Assembly (NCBI RefSeq): GCF_010915705.1 | Contig: NZ_JAAIKE010000004.1 | Location: 291,035 to 355,034, forward strand | Source: Pseudotabrizicola algicola | GTDB lineage: Bacteria; Pseudomonadota; Alphaproteobacteria; Rhodobacterales; Rhodobacteraceae | Direction of reading: 5' to 3' | DNA: 64,000 nt | In this document: one piece after another, positions 1 to 9,355 of the stretch | How the letters are laid out: the number at the start of each line of letters is the position of its first letter | Numbering within the stretch: the stretch's first letter is position 1 | Translations under genes and position numbers: made by a program | Notes under the pieces: model-generated | The model's database searches: none | What the model was told of the DNA's origin: nothing | The model's input: only the letters and a program-made list of their open reading frames with translations

Positions 1-275
1 AGGATCACGATGGTCTGTGCGCAGCCCAGAATCCCGACAATCGCGATCTGCTGCAGGATCACCGTCAGCGTGCCGGCCTTGAAGAAGTTTTCGGCCAGAA
101 TGCCGAACACGGCAAGCGCCACCATGAGAACGATCAGCGGCACCGCCGAGGGTGTCTGATGAAGCCAGTGCTGCACCCTCTTCAGCGCGCTTTTGTCTTC
201 GTGGAATTCGGCCACTTTCTCGGAAGCGCCCTTCAGGCCCTCCTCGAAACTGGAAGCCGTCTTTGCATCCGTCAT
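1..275 (-). CDS. frcC: Sugar ABC transporter permease, fructose type (partial, N-terminal part)
   Basis: Inner-membrane permease of a sugar-uptake ABC transporter. Only the first 91 or so residues lie in the window; the gene runs off the left edge. The reading starts MTDAKTASSFEEGLK, has about 40 charged cytoplasmic residues, then a membrane segment (PLIVLMVALAVFGIL) and the start of a second. A GGAGGGG ribosome site sits just upstream of the chosen ATG. It follows frcB on the same strand after a 121-bp gap, the usual order binding protein then permease. The substrate is inferred from the fructose-type binding protein next door. Confidence 0.8.
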   Translation of the reverse strand, partial: MTDAKTASSFEEGLKGASEKVAEFHEDKSALKRVQHWLHQTPSAVPLIVLMVALAVFGILAENFFKAGTLTVILQQIAIVGILGCAQTIVI

Positions 276-326
276 GTCATTCCCCTCCCCGGCACTGCGG
301 TCATGGCTGTGCTTTGCCTGTGACAA

Positions 327-346
327 GGGCGGCGCAATGGCCGCCC
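327..346 (-). promoter_or_regulatory. Stem-loop between frcB and frcC
   Basis: GGGCGGC and GCCGCCC form a perfect 7-bp stem around a 6-base loop in the gap after frcB. No T-run follows on the minus strand. Hairpins here in transporter operons often protect the binding-protein mRNA and lower read-through, so the binding protein is made in excess. That role is inferred. Confidence 0.4.
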
Positions 347-396
347 CTGCCGAACTTGTGTAAGGTCCCGCGCCTCAGGTCAGGCGCGATACGGGC

Positions 397-1410
397 TCAG
401 CCCCAGCAAAGCTCGGTGCCTTTGGCCGTGTCAATCGACTCGACGCCAGCGACGGGCTTGTCGGTGATCAGCGCCACGCCGGTATCGAAGAAGGCCTTGC
501 CTTCGGTGGGCGCAGGCTTGGTGCCGTCTGCGGCGAACTTGGCGATGGCTTCGATGCCGAGCGATGCCATCAGCAGCGGATACTGCTGCGAGGTCGCGCC
601 GATCACGCCGTCACGCACATCCGCCACACCGGGGCAGCCGCCGTCGACCGAGACGATCAGAACGCCTTCCTTGCCAGCGGCTTTCAGCGCCTCGAAGGCA
701 CCCGCTGCCGAAGGCTCGTTGATGGTGTAGACCACGTTGATGTCGGGGTCCTTGGCCAGCAGGGCTTCCATCGCCTTCAGGCCGCCCTCTTCATTGCCGG
801 CGGTGACTTCGTTGCCGACGATGCGCGGGTCGGTTTCATCGCCCCATTTGTTCGGGTCCGCCAGATCGATGCCGAAGCCTTGCAGGAAGCCCTGGTCGCG
901 CAACACGTCCACCGAAGGCTGTGCAATCGACAGGTCCAGCATGGCGATCTTGGCATTGGCCGCTTCGGCGCCCAGCGTTGCCGCAGCCCACTGCCCGATC
1001 AGCAGACCGGCCTGGAAGTTGTCGGTGGCAAAGGTCGCATCTGCCGCGTCGATCGGATCAAGCGGGGTGTCGAGCGCGATGACCAGAACGCCGGCATCGC
1101 GGGCGGCCTTGACCGAATCCACAATCGCCTTGGTATCCGACGCAGTGATCAGGATGCCCTTGGCGCCATCGGCCACGCAGGCCTCGACAGCGGCAACCTG
1201 GCTTTCATGGTCGCCATCGATCTTGCCGGCATAGGATTTCAGCGTCACGCCCAGTTCGGCAGCCTTGGCTTCAGCGCCCTCTTTCATCTTCACGAAGAAG
1301 GGGTTGGTGTCGGTCTTGGTGATCAGGCATGCGCTGGTCTGCGCGCTGGCGGTGGTGGCCATCAGCGCAAGCGCGGCCGAGCCCATAAGAGCGGTCATCG
1401 AAAGTTTCAT
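397..1410 (-). CDS. frcB: Periplasmic fructose-binding protein of ABC transporter
   Basis: Solute-binding protein that captures the sugar in the periplasm and delivers it to the FrcC/FrcA transporter. It has 337 residues with a signal peptide of about 23 (hydrophobic [17 protein letters not shown]). The mature part has the periplasmic-binding-protein fold of the ribose/fructose class: [16 protein letters not shown] near the start, then [22 protein letters not shown] and [10 protein letters not shown]. The whole sequence closely resembles the FrcB proteins of rhizobia as I remember them. The start at 1410 is preferred over an upstream ATG because GGAGGAAC precedes it and a signal peptide follows. 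First gene of the minus-strand frc operon, divergent from the ROK regulator locus. Confidence 0.85.
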   Translation of the reverse strand: MKLSMTALMGSAALALMATTASAQTSACLITKTDTNPFFVKMKEGAEAKAAELGVTLKSYAGKIDGDHESQVAAVEACVADGAKGILITASDTKAIVDSVKAARDAGVLVIALDTPLDPIDAADATFATDNFQAGLLIGQWAAATLGAEAANAKIAMLDLSIAQPSVDVLRDQGFLQGFGIDLADPNKWGDETDPRIVGNEVTAGNEEGGLKAMEALLAKDPDINVVYTINEPSAAGAFEALKAAGKEGVLIVSVDGGCPGVADVRDGVIGATSQQYPLLMASLGIEAIAKFAADGTKPAPTEGKAFFDTGVALITDKPVAGVESIDTAKGTELCWG

Positions 1411-1517
1411 GCTGTTCCTCCCAAGGATGTCAGGGGGTTGCCCCCTGCTGCACGTTTTCTGGTCGCAGCCGTTCCTCCTGCTGCGGTGACCACACAAAAG
1501 CCGATTCTCGGCGTTGC

Positions 1518-1553
1518 GTCAATATAAATAAATAAGAGTGATTTAATATTGAC
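1518..1553. promoter_or_regulatory. Divergent promoter region with inverted repeat (candidate FrcR operator)
   Basis: GTCAATAT and ATATTGAC form a perfect 8-bp inverted repeat around an AT-rich 20-bp spacer, in an otherwise GC-rich region. The repeat ends overlap TTGACA on the plus strand (1549-1554) and TTGACG on the minus strand (1522-1517), which look like -35 hexamers of divergent promoters. ROK repressors bind AT-rich palindromes, and the ROK gene is transcribed from this gap, so this is the best operator candidate. Binding is inferred. Confidence 0.5.
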
Positions 1554-1626
1554 AGCGGCACCGAATGCCCTCCAATCTGGCTTTGGGGAGGACGTCCTTG
1601 GGCACAAAGCGCGAGGGCCAAGACAT

Positions 1627-2061
1627 ATGTTGATCGGCATACCATCCATTCTGGGGCCAGAACTGCTGGCGACCTTGCGCGCCATGGGGCATGGCGACGA
1701 AATCGCCATCGTCGATGGCAATTACCCGGCGCAAGAGCATGCCCGCCGTTTGGTGCGCGCCGATGGCCACGGGCTTTTGCCGCTGCTGGAAGCGATCCTG
1801 AAAGTCCTGCCGCTGGATGACGACGTGCCCTATGCCATCAGCCGTGCCAGCCAGTTCAACGACCCCGAACAGGCGGGGCCATTCCACCACCGAATCGAGG
1901 CGCTCTGTGGTCGGATCAAACCCGGATATGCGGTGCAGCCGCTGGCCGGGGCCGCGCTTTATCCGCGCATCCGCGCCGCACATACGATTGTTGCCAGCAG
2001 CGAGACTGCCCTTTATGCCAATGTCATCCTTCGCAAGGGCGTGATCAGGGAAAACCAGTAA
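1627..2061 (+). CDS. RbsD/FucU family sugar mutarotase
   Basis: Small cytoplasmic enzyme of the RbsD/FucU family, which interconverts anomers of sugars such as fucose or ribose. The 144-residue product has the family N-terminus MLIGIPSILGPELL, the conserved MGHGDEIAIVDGNYPA block with His and Asp, and a C-terminal YANVILRKGV. The first in-frame ATG of the open frame (1549) adds 26 unlikely residues, so 1627 was chosen. The stop is 2 bases before the ROK regulator start, so the two are probably co-transcribed and divergent from the fructose ABC genes. Which sugar it acts on cannot be told from sequence. Confidence 0.8.
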   Translation: MLIGIPSILGPELLATLRAMGHGDEIAIVDGNYPAQEHARRLVRADGHGLLPLLEAILKVLPLDDDVPYAISRASQFNDPEQAGPFHHRIEALCGRIKPGYAVQPLAGAALYPRIRAAHTIVASSETALYANVILRKGVIRENQ

Positions 2062-2063
2062 GA

Positions 2064-3290
2064 ATGTCGGGCGATGCTGCACCAATTGTAGACCGCATCG
2101 CAGCCGATGATCTGGCGCTGCGCGGCACCAACCAGTCGGGAATGCGCGCGCAGAACGAACGGCTGGTGCTGACCTTGCTGCGCAAGCACGGGGCGCTGGC
2201 GAAATCCGACATTGCCCGCATGACCGGCCTGTCGGCACAGACCGTCTCTGTCATCATGCGCGCGCTGGAACAGGACGGGCTGCTGATCCGCGGCGAGCCG
2301 CAACGGGGCCGCATCGGGCAGCCTTCGATTCCGATGTCGCTGGCGGCAGATGGCGCCTTTTTCTTCGGCCTGAAGATCGGCCGACGTTCGGCAGACCTGA
2401 CGCTGGTCGACTTTCTGGGCCGCGTCGTCCGGCTGGAGCGGCAGGTCTATCGCTACCCCACGCCGGGCGCGGTGGTGGATTTTGTCGCTGCCACCCTGCC
2501 CCGGCTGACCGCTGCCCTGCCCGAAGCGCTGCAGGGCCGCATCGGCGGGCTTGGCGTTGCGATGCCGTTCCAGCTTTGGAACTGGGTGCAATCGCTCGGT
2601 GCGCCGCAGGCCGAAATGGACGCATGGCGCAGCCGCGACATTCAGGCGGAACTGGCGGCGCTGTCGGGCCTTCCGGTGTTTGTCCAGAATGACGCGACCG
2701 CCGCTTGCGGTGCGGAACTGGTGTTCGGCACCGGCGAGCGGCCCAATGACTTTCTCTATTTCTATTTCGGCACCTTTATCGGGGGCGGGCTGGTGCTGAA
2801 CGGCCAGCTTTTCACCGGACGCAGCGGCAATGCGGCAGGCGTCGGCCCCATGCCGGTTCCCGGACCGGATGGCCGGATCATGCGCCTGCTCGACACCGCC
2901 TCGCTGTCGGTTCTGGCCGATGCGATGGAACGCGACGGGCAAAGCGCCGATCACCTCTGGGCGCAGCATGAGGTCTGGCACGTCTCTGCGCCCTTGCTGG
3001 AATCATGGCTCGATACCGCGGCGCGCAGTCTTGCCCATGCCATCCTGTCTGCTGCCGCGCTGATCGAACTGGAGGCGGTGCTGCTGGATGGCTGGGTGCC
3101 AACCACCATCCGTGCCGCGCTGACCTTGCGCACGGATCAGGCATTGCACCGGCTGGATCTGGCCGGAATCGACCCTCCGGTGATCCGCGAAGGCACCGTG
3201 GGGGCAAATGCGCGCGTCCTGGGCGCGGCGGCCATTCCGCTGTCACAGCGCTATCTGATCGACCAGAACGCATCTGGCCGCGACACCTAG
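2064..3290 (+). CDS. frcR: ROK family transcriptional repressor, FrcR type
   Basis: Sugar-responsive regulator of the ROK (repressor, ORF, kinase) family. Of 408 residues, about 30-85 form a winged helix-turn-helix (SDIARMTGLSAQTVSVIMRAL); the rest is the ROK sugar-binding fold, with a NDATAACGAELVFG block near residue 210. The cysteine-rich zinc motif of many ROK proteins (CxCGxxGC) is not visible, and a proline/glycine segment (VGPMPVPGPDG) stands in its place. The gene sits divergently from frcB and is closely coupled to the mutarotase gene, so repression of the frc operon is likely. The symbol rests on that context. Confidence 0.75.
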   Translation: MSGDAAPIVDRIAADDLALRGTNQSGMRAQNERLVLTLLRKHGALAKSDIARMTGLSAQTVSVIMRALEQDGLLIRGEPQRGRIGQPSIPMSLAADGAFFFGLKIGRRSADLTLVDFLGRVVRLERQVYRYPTPGAVVDFVAATLPRLTAALPEALQGRIGGLGVAMPFQLWNWVQSLGAPQAEMDAWRSRDIQAELAALSGLPVFVQNDATAACGAELVFGTGERPNDFLYFYFGTFIGGGLVLNGQLFTGRSGNAAGVGPMPVPGPDGRIMRLLDTASLSVLADAMERDGQSADHLWAQHEVWHVSAPLLESWLDTAARSLAHAILSAAALIELEAVLLDGWVPTTIRAALTLRTDQALHRLDLAGIDPPVIREGTVGANARVLGAAAIPLSQRYLIDQNASGRDT

Positions 3291-3459
3291 TCGCGTTTTT
3301 GCCCCTTGGGCGCACTGGCGAAGACGAAAATGCTTTCCGTTGCCGGTTCTGGGCCCTAAAGGTCTTGAAAACGCGCCCGTTAGGTCTTTGATCGGCGAAA
3401 ACCCGCCGCGACGATAACGACGCAAAAACGCCACGCCACGACGAGGGAACGTCCGTTTC

Positions 3460-6324
3460 ATGTCACTCGCCCTGATTGCTGCGCTACCTTTCCTCGGAGC
3501 GCTTCTTCCCGGCCTTATGATCCGCTCAGGCAAGAATGCCTGCGCGCTGGTAACCGGATCGGTCACCGCCCTCGCGCTTTTGATGCTGGGCCTGAACGCC
3601 CCCGCCGTTTTGCGCGGTGAAGTTGTGCAGACCCGGATCGAGTGGATCCCGTCCCTCGGGCTCAACGCCAATTTCTTCCTCGACGGTCTGGGCCTGTTGT
3701 TTGCGGGCCTGATCCTCGGCATCGGCCTTCTCATCATCCTTTACGCGCGGTTCTATCTCGCGAAATCGGACCCGATGGGGCAGTTCTACACTTATCTCAT
3801 GCTGTTCCAGGGCGCGATGGTCGGCATCGTCCTTTCCGATAACATCCTGCTTTTGCTGGTGTTCTGGGAACTGACGTCGCTGTCGTCCTTCCTTCTGATC
3901 GGCTATTGGAAGCACCTTCCCGAAGGCCGCCAAGGCGCGCGGATGGCCTTGGCCGTGACCGGCGGCGGCGGTCTTGCGATGATCGCGGGCATGCTGATCC
4001 TTGGCAATATCGCCGGCAGCTATGACCTGACGGTGATCCTGCAAAGCAAAGAGGCGATCCAGGCCTCCGACTGGTATCTGCCCGCGCTGATCCTGATCCT
4101 GCTGGGCGCCTTCACCAAATCGGCGCAGTTCCCGTTCCACTTCTGGTTGCCCCATGCAATGGCCGCGCCGACCCCGGTTTCGGCCTATCTGCACTCGGCT
4201 ACAATGGTGAAGGCCGGGCTGTTCCTGATGGCCCGCATGTGGCCGGTGCTGTCCGGCACCCCGGAATGGTTCTACATCGTGGCGACGACCGGCCTGATCA
4301 CGATGGTGATGGCCGCCAAGATCGCGCTGTTCAAGGATGACCTCAAGGCGCTCCTTGCCTTTTCCACCGTGTCGCACCTTGGCCTGATTACCATGCTTCT
4401 GGGCTTTGGCACCGCCGAGGCCGCGACGGTCGCCGTGTTCCACATCATCAACCACGCCACCTTCAAGGCCGCGCTCTTCATGTCGGCGGGGATTGTGGAC
4501 CACGAGGCGCATACACGCGATCTCAAGCGCCTTGGCGGACTGCGCACGCTGATGCCGATCACCTTCACGATCGTCACCATCGCCTCGCTGTCGATGGCGG
4601 GCATCCCGCCGCTGAACGGCTTCCTGTCCAAGGAACTGATGCTGGAGGAGGCCGCCCATACCGCGTGGATGGCAAACCCGTGGCTGCTGGGCGTTCTGGC
4701 CACCATCGGGGCGCTGTTCTCGGTCGCCTACAGCTTCCGCTTCATCGCCCATGCCTTCCTCGGTCCGGTGCGGAGCGATTATCCGGCCAAGCCGCATGAC
4801 CCCGGCTTCGGGCTCTGGGCGGCCCCTGCCCTGCTGGCCGTGCTGGTCATCCTGATCGGCCTGTTCCCGATGCTGACCGCATCATGGCTGGTGAACGCGG
4901 CGGCGAGCGCGGTCACGGGAGAGGCGATTGCCGTCAAGATCACGCATTGGCACGGTCTTTACGCTCCCGCCCTGTGGATGTCGCTGGCGGCCATCGGCGG
5001 CGGCCTTTTGCTCATGGGCCTGCACCCGCGCCTGATGGCGATGTGGAATGCCACGCCGCGCCCCGAGGCCAAGAAGATTTTCGACGGCATCGTGGAGCCC
5101 TTCGCCGCCCTCGCGGGCCGCCTCTCGAACCGCCTCCACGACGGGTCTCTTACCCGCTACATCGCCATCGCGGTGCTGGGTATCGCGGCGGTGTCCTATT
5201 ACGCCTTTGACAGCGGCGCGCACACCGCCGGCACGCGGGAGATGATGCCGATCCATCCGGTTCCGGCGCTGGGCTGGCTGGCTCTGGTGCTGGCGACCGT
5301 CGCCATCGTGATCTATCACCGCCAGCGCCTGCTGACGCTGGTTCTTGTGGGAATCGTCGGCCTGATGGTCTCTGTCGGTTTCGCCTATTTCTCGGCCCCC
5401 GATCTGGCGCTGACCCAGATTTCGGTCGAGGTGGCCACCATCATCCTGATGCTGCTCGCGCTGAATTTCCTGCCCAAGGCCACGCCGGTTGAAAGCACCC
5501 CCGTGCGCCGCACTTGGGATGGGGCGGTGGCGGTTGTCGCAGGTGTGGGCATGGCCGCGCTGGCCTATGCGCTAATGATGCGCGAACAGGCCTTCAGCCC
5601 GATCTCCGAGTTCCACATCACCAACTCCAAACCGGGCGGCGGCGGCACCAACATCGTCAACGTCATACTGGTCGACTTCCGGGGCTATGATACCTTCGGC
5701 GAGATCATCGTTCTGGGCATCGCCGCCCTCGTGATCTTTGCGCTGACCGAAGCGCTGCTGCGCGCGGGTCCGGCCAATGACAGGCTGCTGGCCTGGCGTC
5801 CGGATCAGCGCCGCGCGGGCGACCGCCACCCGATGATGCTGGTGGTCGCAACCCGCGTCATCCTGCCGATCGCGCTGATGGTGGGCTTCTTCATCTTCCT
5901 GCGCGGCCATAACGAACCGGGCGGCGGCTTCATCGCCGGTCTGATCGTGGCGATCGCGCTGGTCATGCAATACATGGCCTCGGGCTTTGCATGGACGGCG
6001 GCGCGGCAAAAGGTGGATTACCATGCGCTGATCGCTTGCGGGGTGCTGATCGCCGCCGCCACCGGCATCGGGGCATGGTTCAACGGCCTGCCCTTCCTCA
6101 CCTCGGCCTTCGGCTACTTCACCATCTGGCCGCTGGAAGAGTTCGAGCTTGCCACCGCGCTGCTGTTCGACATCGGGGTTTTCCTCACCGTGCTCGGCGC
6201 CGTGATGCTGGCGCTGGCCTCGCTGTCCCGCATCGGCCTGCGCGCCGGTGAAACCGTCAACGTGCAGCCCTTCGACATCGACCCGTCCGAAGGCCGCACC
6301 CTCAACTCCGGGGAGGTCCGCTGA
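3460..6324 (+). CDS. mrpA: Na+/H+ (monovalent cation/proton) antiporter subunit A fused to B
   Basis: Largest subunit of the Mrp/Pha/Mnh multi-subunit antiporter, which exports Na+ or K+ in exchange for protons and is related to complex I proton channels. At 954 residues it contains the MrpA core (VFWELTSLSSFLLIGYW near 136, FWLPHAMAAPTPVSAYLHS near 228, NHATFKAALFMSAG near 330) and a C-terminal MrpB domain (GHNEPGGGFIAGL near 825). The A-B fusion matches group 2 Mrp operons of alphaproteobacteria. The stop overlaps the next ATG by one base (TGATG), showing translational coupling. A cgaggga sequence lies about 12 bases before the start. Confidence 0.93.
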   Translation: MSLALIAALPFLGALLPGLMIRSGKNACALVTGSVTALALLMLGLNAPAVLRGEVVQTRIEWIPSLGLNANFFLDGLGLLFAGLILGIGLLIILYARFYLAKSDPMGQFYTYLMLFQGAMVGIVLSDNILLLLVFWELTSLSSFLLIGYWKHLPEGRQGARMALAVTGGGGLAMIAGMLILGNIAGSYDLTVILQSKEAIQASDWYLPALILILLGAFTKSAQFPFHFWLPHAMAAPTPVSAYLHSATMVKAGLFLMARMWPVLSGTPEWFYIVATTGLITMVMAAKIALFKDDLKALLAFSTVSHLGLITMLLGFGTAEAATVAVFHIINHATFKAALFMSAGIVDHEAHTRDLKRLGGLRTLMPITFTIVTIASLSMAGIPPLNGFLSKELMLEEAAHTAWMANPWLLGVLATIGALFSVAYSFRFIAHAFLGPVRSDYPAKPHDPGFGLWAAPALLAVLVILIGLFPMLTASWLVNAAASAVTGEAIAVKITHWHGLYAPALWMSLAAIGGGLLLMGLHPRLMAMWNATPRPEAKKIFDGIVEPFAALAGRLSNRLHDGSLTRYIAIAVLGIAAVSYYAFDSGAHTAGTREMMPIHPVPALGWLALVLATVAIVIYHRQRLLTLVLVGIVGLMVSVGFAYFSAPDLALTQISVEVATIILMLLALNFLPKATPVESTPVRRTWDGAVAVVAGVGMAALAYALMMREQAFSPISEFHITNSKPGGGGTNIVNVILVDFRGYDTFGEIIVLGIAALVIFALTEALLRAGPANDRLLAWRPDQRRAGDRHPMMLVVATRVILPIALMVGFFIFLRGHNEPGGGFIAGLIVAIALVMQYMASGFAWTAARQKVDYHALIACGVLIAAATGIGAWFNGLPFLTSAFGYFTIWPLEEFELATALLFDIGVFLTVLGAVMLALASLSRIGLRAGETVNVQPFDIDPSEGRTLNSGEVR

Positions 6325-6677
6325 TGGAAGCCCTTGTTGCATCCGCAATCGGCCTGATGACCTCTGCCGGGGTCTATCTGATGCTGCGCCAGCGCACCTT
6401 TCCCGTGGTCGTCGGACTGACCCTGCTCACCTATGCGGTGAACGTGTTCCTGTTCACCTCGGGCCGTCTGGCAACAAACATGCCCGCGATCTATGGCACA
6501 GGCGCGCCGGGCTACTCCGACCCGCTGCCGCAGGCGCTGGTGCTGACCGCCATCGTGATCTCCTTCGGGATGACGGCGGTCATCGTGATGATGGCGCTTG
6601 GCGCCTTTCTGGAAGCTGGCCATGACAAGGTGGATATGAACGACGACGATGCCCCGACCGAAGGGGGCCAGAAATGA
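6324..6677 (+). CDS. mrpC: Na+/H+ antiporter subunit C
   Basis: NuoK-like small membrane subunit of the Mrp antiporter, 117 residues with three predicted membrane segments. The family block GAPGYSDPLPQALVLTAIVI (about residues 54-73) is clear. The acidic tail (DKVDMNDDDAPTEG) is cytoplasmic. Its start overlaps the stop of the A/B gene and its end overlaps mrpD by four bases, so it is a central member of the mrp operon. Confidence 0.92.
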   Translation: MEALVASAIGLMTSAGVYLMLRQRTFPVVVGLTLLTYAVNVFLFTSGRLATNMPAIYGTGAPGYSDPLPQALVLTAIVISFGMTAVIVMMALGAFLEAGHDKVDMNDDDAPTEGGQK

Positions 6678-8188
6678 TGTATCACTGGATTTCCGCTCCG
6701 GTCCTTTTGCCTGCCGTCATGGGCGCGCTGATGGTCCTTCTGATGCGCAACGACCTTCTGTTGCAGCGGGTGTTCGCCATTGTGTCCACCCTCGGCCTGC
6801 TGGCTGCCAGCGTGGCCTTGCTGGTCGCCGCCAGCAACGAGGGCCCCGAGGTCTACAAGCTGGGCGACTGGCCCGCGCCCTTTGGCATCGTGCTGGTGCT
6901 CGACCGTCTGTCGGCGCTGATGGTGGTGCTGACAGCCGTGCTGGCGGTGGCGGTGCTGCTCTATGTGATCGGCTCGGCGTGGGATGCGCGGGGGCGGCAC
7001 TTCCATGCGCTGTTCCAGTTCCAGCTCATGGGCATCTGCGGGGCCTTCCTGACGGGCGACGCCTTCAACCTGTTCGTGTTCTTCGAGATCCTGCTGATCG
7101 CCTCTTACGGGCTCATGATCCATTCGGGCGGCAAGGACCGTCTGCGGGCGGGCGTGCAATATGTCGCCTTCAACCTTGTCGGATCGTCGCTGTTCCTCTT
7201 TGCGCTCGGCACGATCTATTCGATCACCGGCACGCTGAACATCGCCGATCTGGCGGTCAAATCGGCCGCCCTGACCGAAGGAGATGCGGCCCTGTTCCGG
7301 GTTGCCGCCGTCATGCTGATGATGGTCTTCGCCATCAAGGGCGCGCTGGTACCGCTGCAGTTCTGGCTGCCGGGCACCTATTCCAACGCCCCCGGACCCG
7401 TTGCCGCCCTGTTCGCGGTGATGACCAAGATCGGGGCCTATTCGGTGATCCGCTTCGGCGTGATCGTGCTGCCGCCCTCGCATCCGATCACCGGAACCCT
7501 GATCGTCGACCTGATGCTGCCCGCCGCGCTCATCACGCTGGTCCTCGGCGCTCTGGGCATCCTTGGCGCAACCACCCTGTCTCGGCTGGCGGCCTTTGCC
7601 GCCGTGGCCTCGATGGGAACCGCCTTCATCGCGATTTCGGCCTTCACGCCGCAATCCACGGCGGCGGCGATGTATTACATGGTGCATTCCACGCTTGCTG
7701 GCGCCGCACTGTTCCTGATCGCCGATCTGGTCGCGCATCGCCGCGCCCATGACGGCCTGCACCAGTCCCTGCCGCCCATCGCACAGGCGGGGCTCATCTC
7801 GGCGCTGTTCATGGTCTCGGCCATTGCCACCGCAGGGATGCCGCCGCTGTCGGGCTTCATTGGCAAATTGCTGGTGCTCGACGCGCTGCGCGAACAGGCG
7901 GCGCTGGTGTGGTCAGTCATCCTCGTGACCTCGCTCATCACCATTCTGGGCTTTGCCCGCGCCGGTTCCACCCTGTTCTGGAAGGCCCATGCCTCGGCCC
8001 CCGCAGGCGAAGCCCCCGGCCACCCGTCCCAGACGCTTGCCTTCGTGGCCGTGGGCATGCTGCTTGCCGGACTGGTCGCGCTGACCTTGCTGGCGGGCCC
8101 CGTCATCGCCTGGATGGAGGTCACGGCGGACAGCCTCTTTGACACCTCCGCCTATATCGCCGCGAACCAACTGCCCGAGGTGAACTGA
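6674..8188 (+). CDS. mrpD: Na+/H+ antiporter subunit D
   Basis: Proton-channel-like membrane subunit of the Mrp complex, homologous to MrpA and to complex I NuoM/NuoN. It has 504 residues and about 14 membrane segments. The proton_antipo_M domain is marked by FNLFVFFEILLIASYGLM (about residue 131), the lysine-bearing IKGALVPLQFWLPGTYSNAP (about 223) and MPPLSGFIGKLLVLDAL near 390. It overlaps mrpC by four bases (ATGA) and is followed one base later by mrpE. The complete neighbourhood makes the assignment secure. Confidence 0.93.
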   Translation: MMYHWISAPVLLPAVMGALMVLLMRNDLLLQRVFAIVSTLGLLAASVALLVAASNEGPEVYKLGDWPAPFGIVLVLDRLSALMVVLTAVLAVAVLLYVIGSAWDARGRHFHALFQFQLMGICGAFLTGDAFNLFVFFEILLIASYGLMIHSGGKDRLRAGVQYVAFNLVGSSLFLFALGTIYSITGTLNIADLAVKSAALTEGDAALFRVAAVMLMMVFAIKGALVPLQFWLPGTYSNAPGPVAALFAVMTKIGAYSVIRFGVIVLPPSHPITGTLIVDLMLPAALITLVLGALGILGATTLSRLAAFAAVASMGTAFIAISAFTPQSTAAAMYYMVHSTLAGAALFLIADLVAHRRAHDGLHQSLPPIAQAGLISALFMVSAIATAGMPPLSGFIGKLLVLDALREQAALVWSVILVTSLITILGFARAGSTLFWKAHASAPAGEAPGHPSQTLAFVAVGMLLAGLVALTLLAGPVIAWMEVTADSLFDTSAYIAANQLPEVN

Positions 8189-8189
8189 C

Positions 8190-8678
8190 ATGCGCCGCCT
8201 CTTTCCCCACCCGCTGCTGTCGCTGCTGCTGTTCGCGACGTGGATTCTGCTCGTCAATCAGGTGAAGATCGGCAGTCTGGTGATGGCATTGATCCTTGCC
8301 ATCGTCATCCCGCTGCTGACGGCGCCCTACTGGCCCAACCGCCCGCCGCTGCGCAACGTGCCGGGCTTCGCCGCCTATGTCCTGCTGGTGATGTGGGATA
8401 TCGTGCTGGCCAATATCCAGGTGGCGCGGATCGTGCTGTTCATGCGCAACGAAAACATCCGCTCGCGCTGGCTGGCCATTCCGATCGACCTCAAGACGCC
8501 AGAAGCGATCACCATTCTGGCCGGCACCATCACGATGACGCCCGGCACGGTGACGTCGGACATGTCGTCCTGCGGCCGGGTGCTTCTGATCCACGCCCTG
8601 CACGCCCCCGACCCTGACAGCATCATCAACGACATCAAGACCCGCTATGAGGCCCGCCTGAAAAGGATATTCGAATGA
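8190..8678 (+). CDS. mrpE: Na+/H+ antiporter subunit E
   Basis: Membrane subunit of the Mrp antiporter, 162 residues. Hydrophobic N-terminal segments (LLSLLLFATWILLVNQV, LVMALILAIVIPLL) are followed by the family block TILAGTITMTPGTVTSDMS (about residues 108-126). Position between mrpD and mrpF, with a four-base overlap into mrpF, is the standard operon order. Confidence 0.92.
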   Translation: MRRLFPHPLLSLLLFATWILLVNQVKIGSLVMALILAIVIPLLTAPYWPNRPPLRNVPGFAAYVLLVMWDIVLANIQVARIVLFMRNENIRSRWLAIPIDLKTPEAITILAGTITMTPGTVTSDMSSCGRVLLIHALHAPDPDSIINDIKTRYEARLKRIFE

Positions 8679-8947
8679 TCCTGAATTACGCTCTCGATTT
8701 CGCCTTCCTCTGCTTTGGCCTCGGCCTTGCGATGAACCTCTACCGCGTGTTCCGCGCGCCCGGCGTGACAGACCGTATTCTGGCGCTCGACACCATGGTG
8801 ATCAACGTGCTCACCCTGATCGTGCTGTATGGCATCCGCACCCGGTCGGGCGTCAATTTCGAGGCGGCGCTGCTCTTTGCCATGACGGGCTTTGTCTCGA
8901 CCGTGGCCTATTGCAAATTCGTCCTGCGCGGCGACATCATCGAGTGA
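8675..8947 (+). CDS. mrpF: Na+/H+ antiporter subunit F
   Basis: Small Mrp antiporter subunit of 90 residues with three membrane segments. The family signature YRVFRAPGVTDRILALDTM (about residues 23-41) is present, with the conserved acidic residue in the second helix. It overlaps mrpE by four bases. Its stop codon region TGAGTG also offers a GTG start for mrpG. Confidence 0.92.
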   Translation: MILNYALDFAFLCFGLGLAMNLYRVFRAPGVTDRILALDTMVINVLTLIVLYGIRTRSGVNFEAALLFAMTGFVSTVAYCKFVLRGDIIE

Positions 8948-8952
8948 GTGGC

Positions 8953-9351
8953 ATGGACCAGATCGTTGAATACATCCTGTCGGCCCTGCTGGTGTTCGGT
9001 GGCATCTTCGGAATCGTCGGCAGTTTCGGCCTGTTGAAACTGCCGCAGACGCTCCAGCGGCTGCATGCGCCGACCAAGGCCACCACGCTCGGCGTCGGCT
9101 CGGCGCTGATCGCGTCGATGGCCTATTTCTGGTATTTCGAAGGCACGCTCAGCTGGCACGAGCTGATGATCACGCTGTTCCTGTTCCTGACAGCCCCGAT
9201 CACCGCCAATTTCATCGCCAAAGTGCAATTGCACCGCGCCATCGACAAGCAGGACCTTCCGCCCACCGGCGTCGGCACCGAATGGGCCACCTATGACCCC
9301 GAGGTGCAGGCCGTCAGCCCTGCCCTACTGAATGATCGCGATCCGGGCTGA
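8953..9351 (+). CDS. mrpG: Na+/H+ antiporter subunit G
   Basis: Last gene of the Mrp operon, 132 residues from this ATG. It has three membrane segments and the family block LLKLPQTLQRLHAPTKATTL (about residues 26-45). An in-frame GTG nine bases upstream, overlapping the mrpF stop by four bases, would add three residues and is an equally reasonable start by coupling. With this gene the set is A/B, C, D, E, F, G, so the antiporter is complete. Confidence 0.9.
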   Translation: MDQIVEYILSALLVFGGIFGIVGSFGLLKLPQTLQRLHAPTKATTLGVGSALIASMAYFWYFEGTLSWHELMITLFLFLTAPITANFIAKVQLHRAIDKQDLPPTGVGTEWATYDPEVQAVSPALLNDRDPG

Positions 9352-9355
9352 TTTC

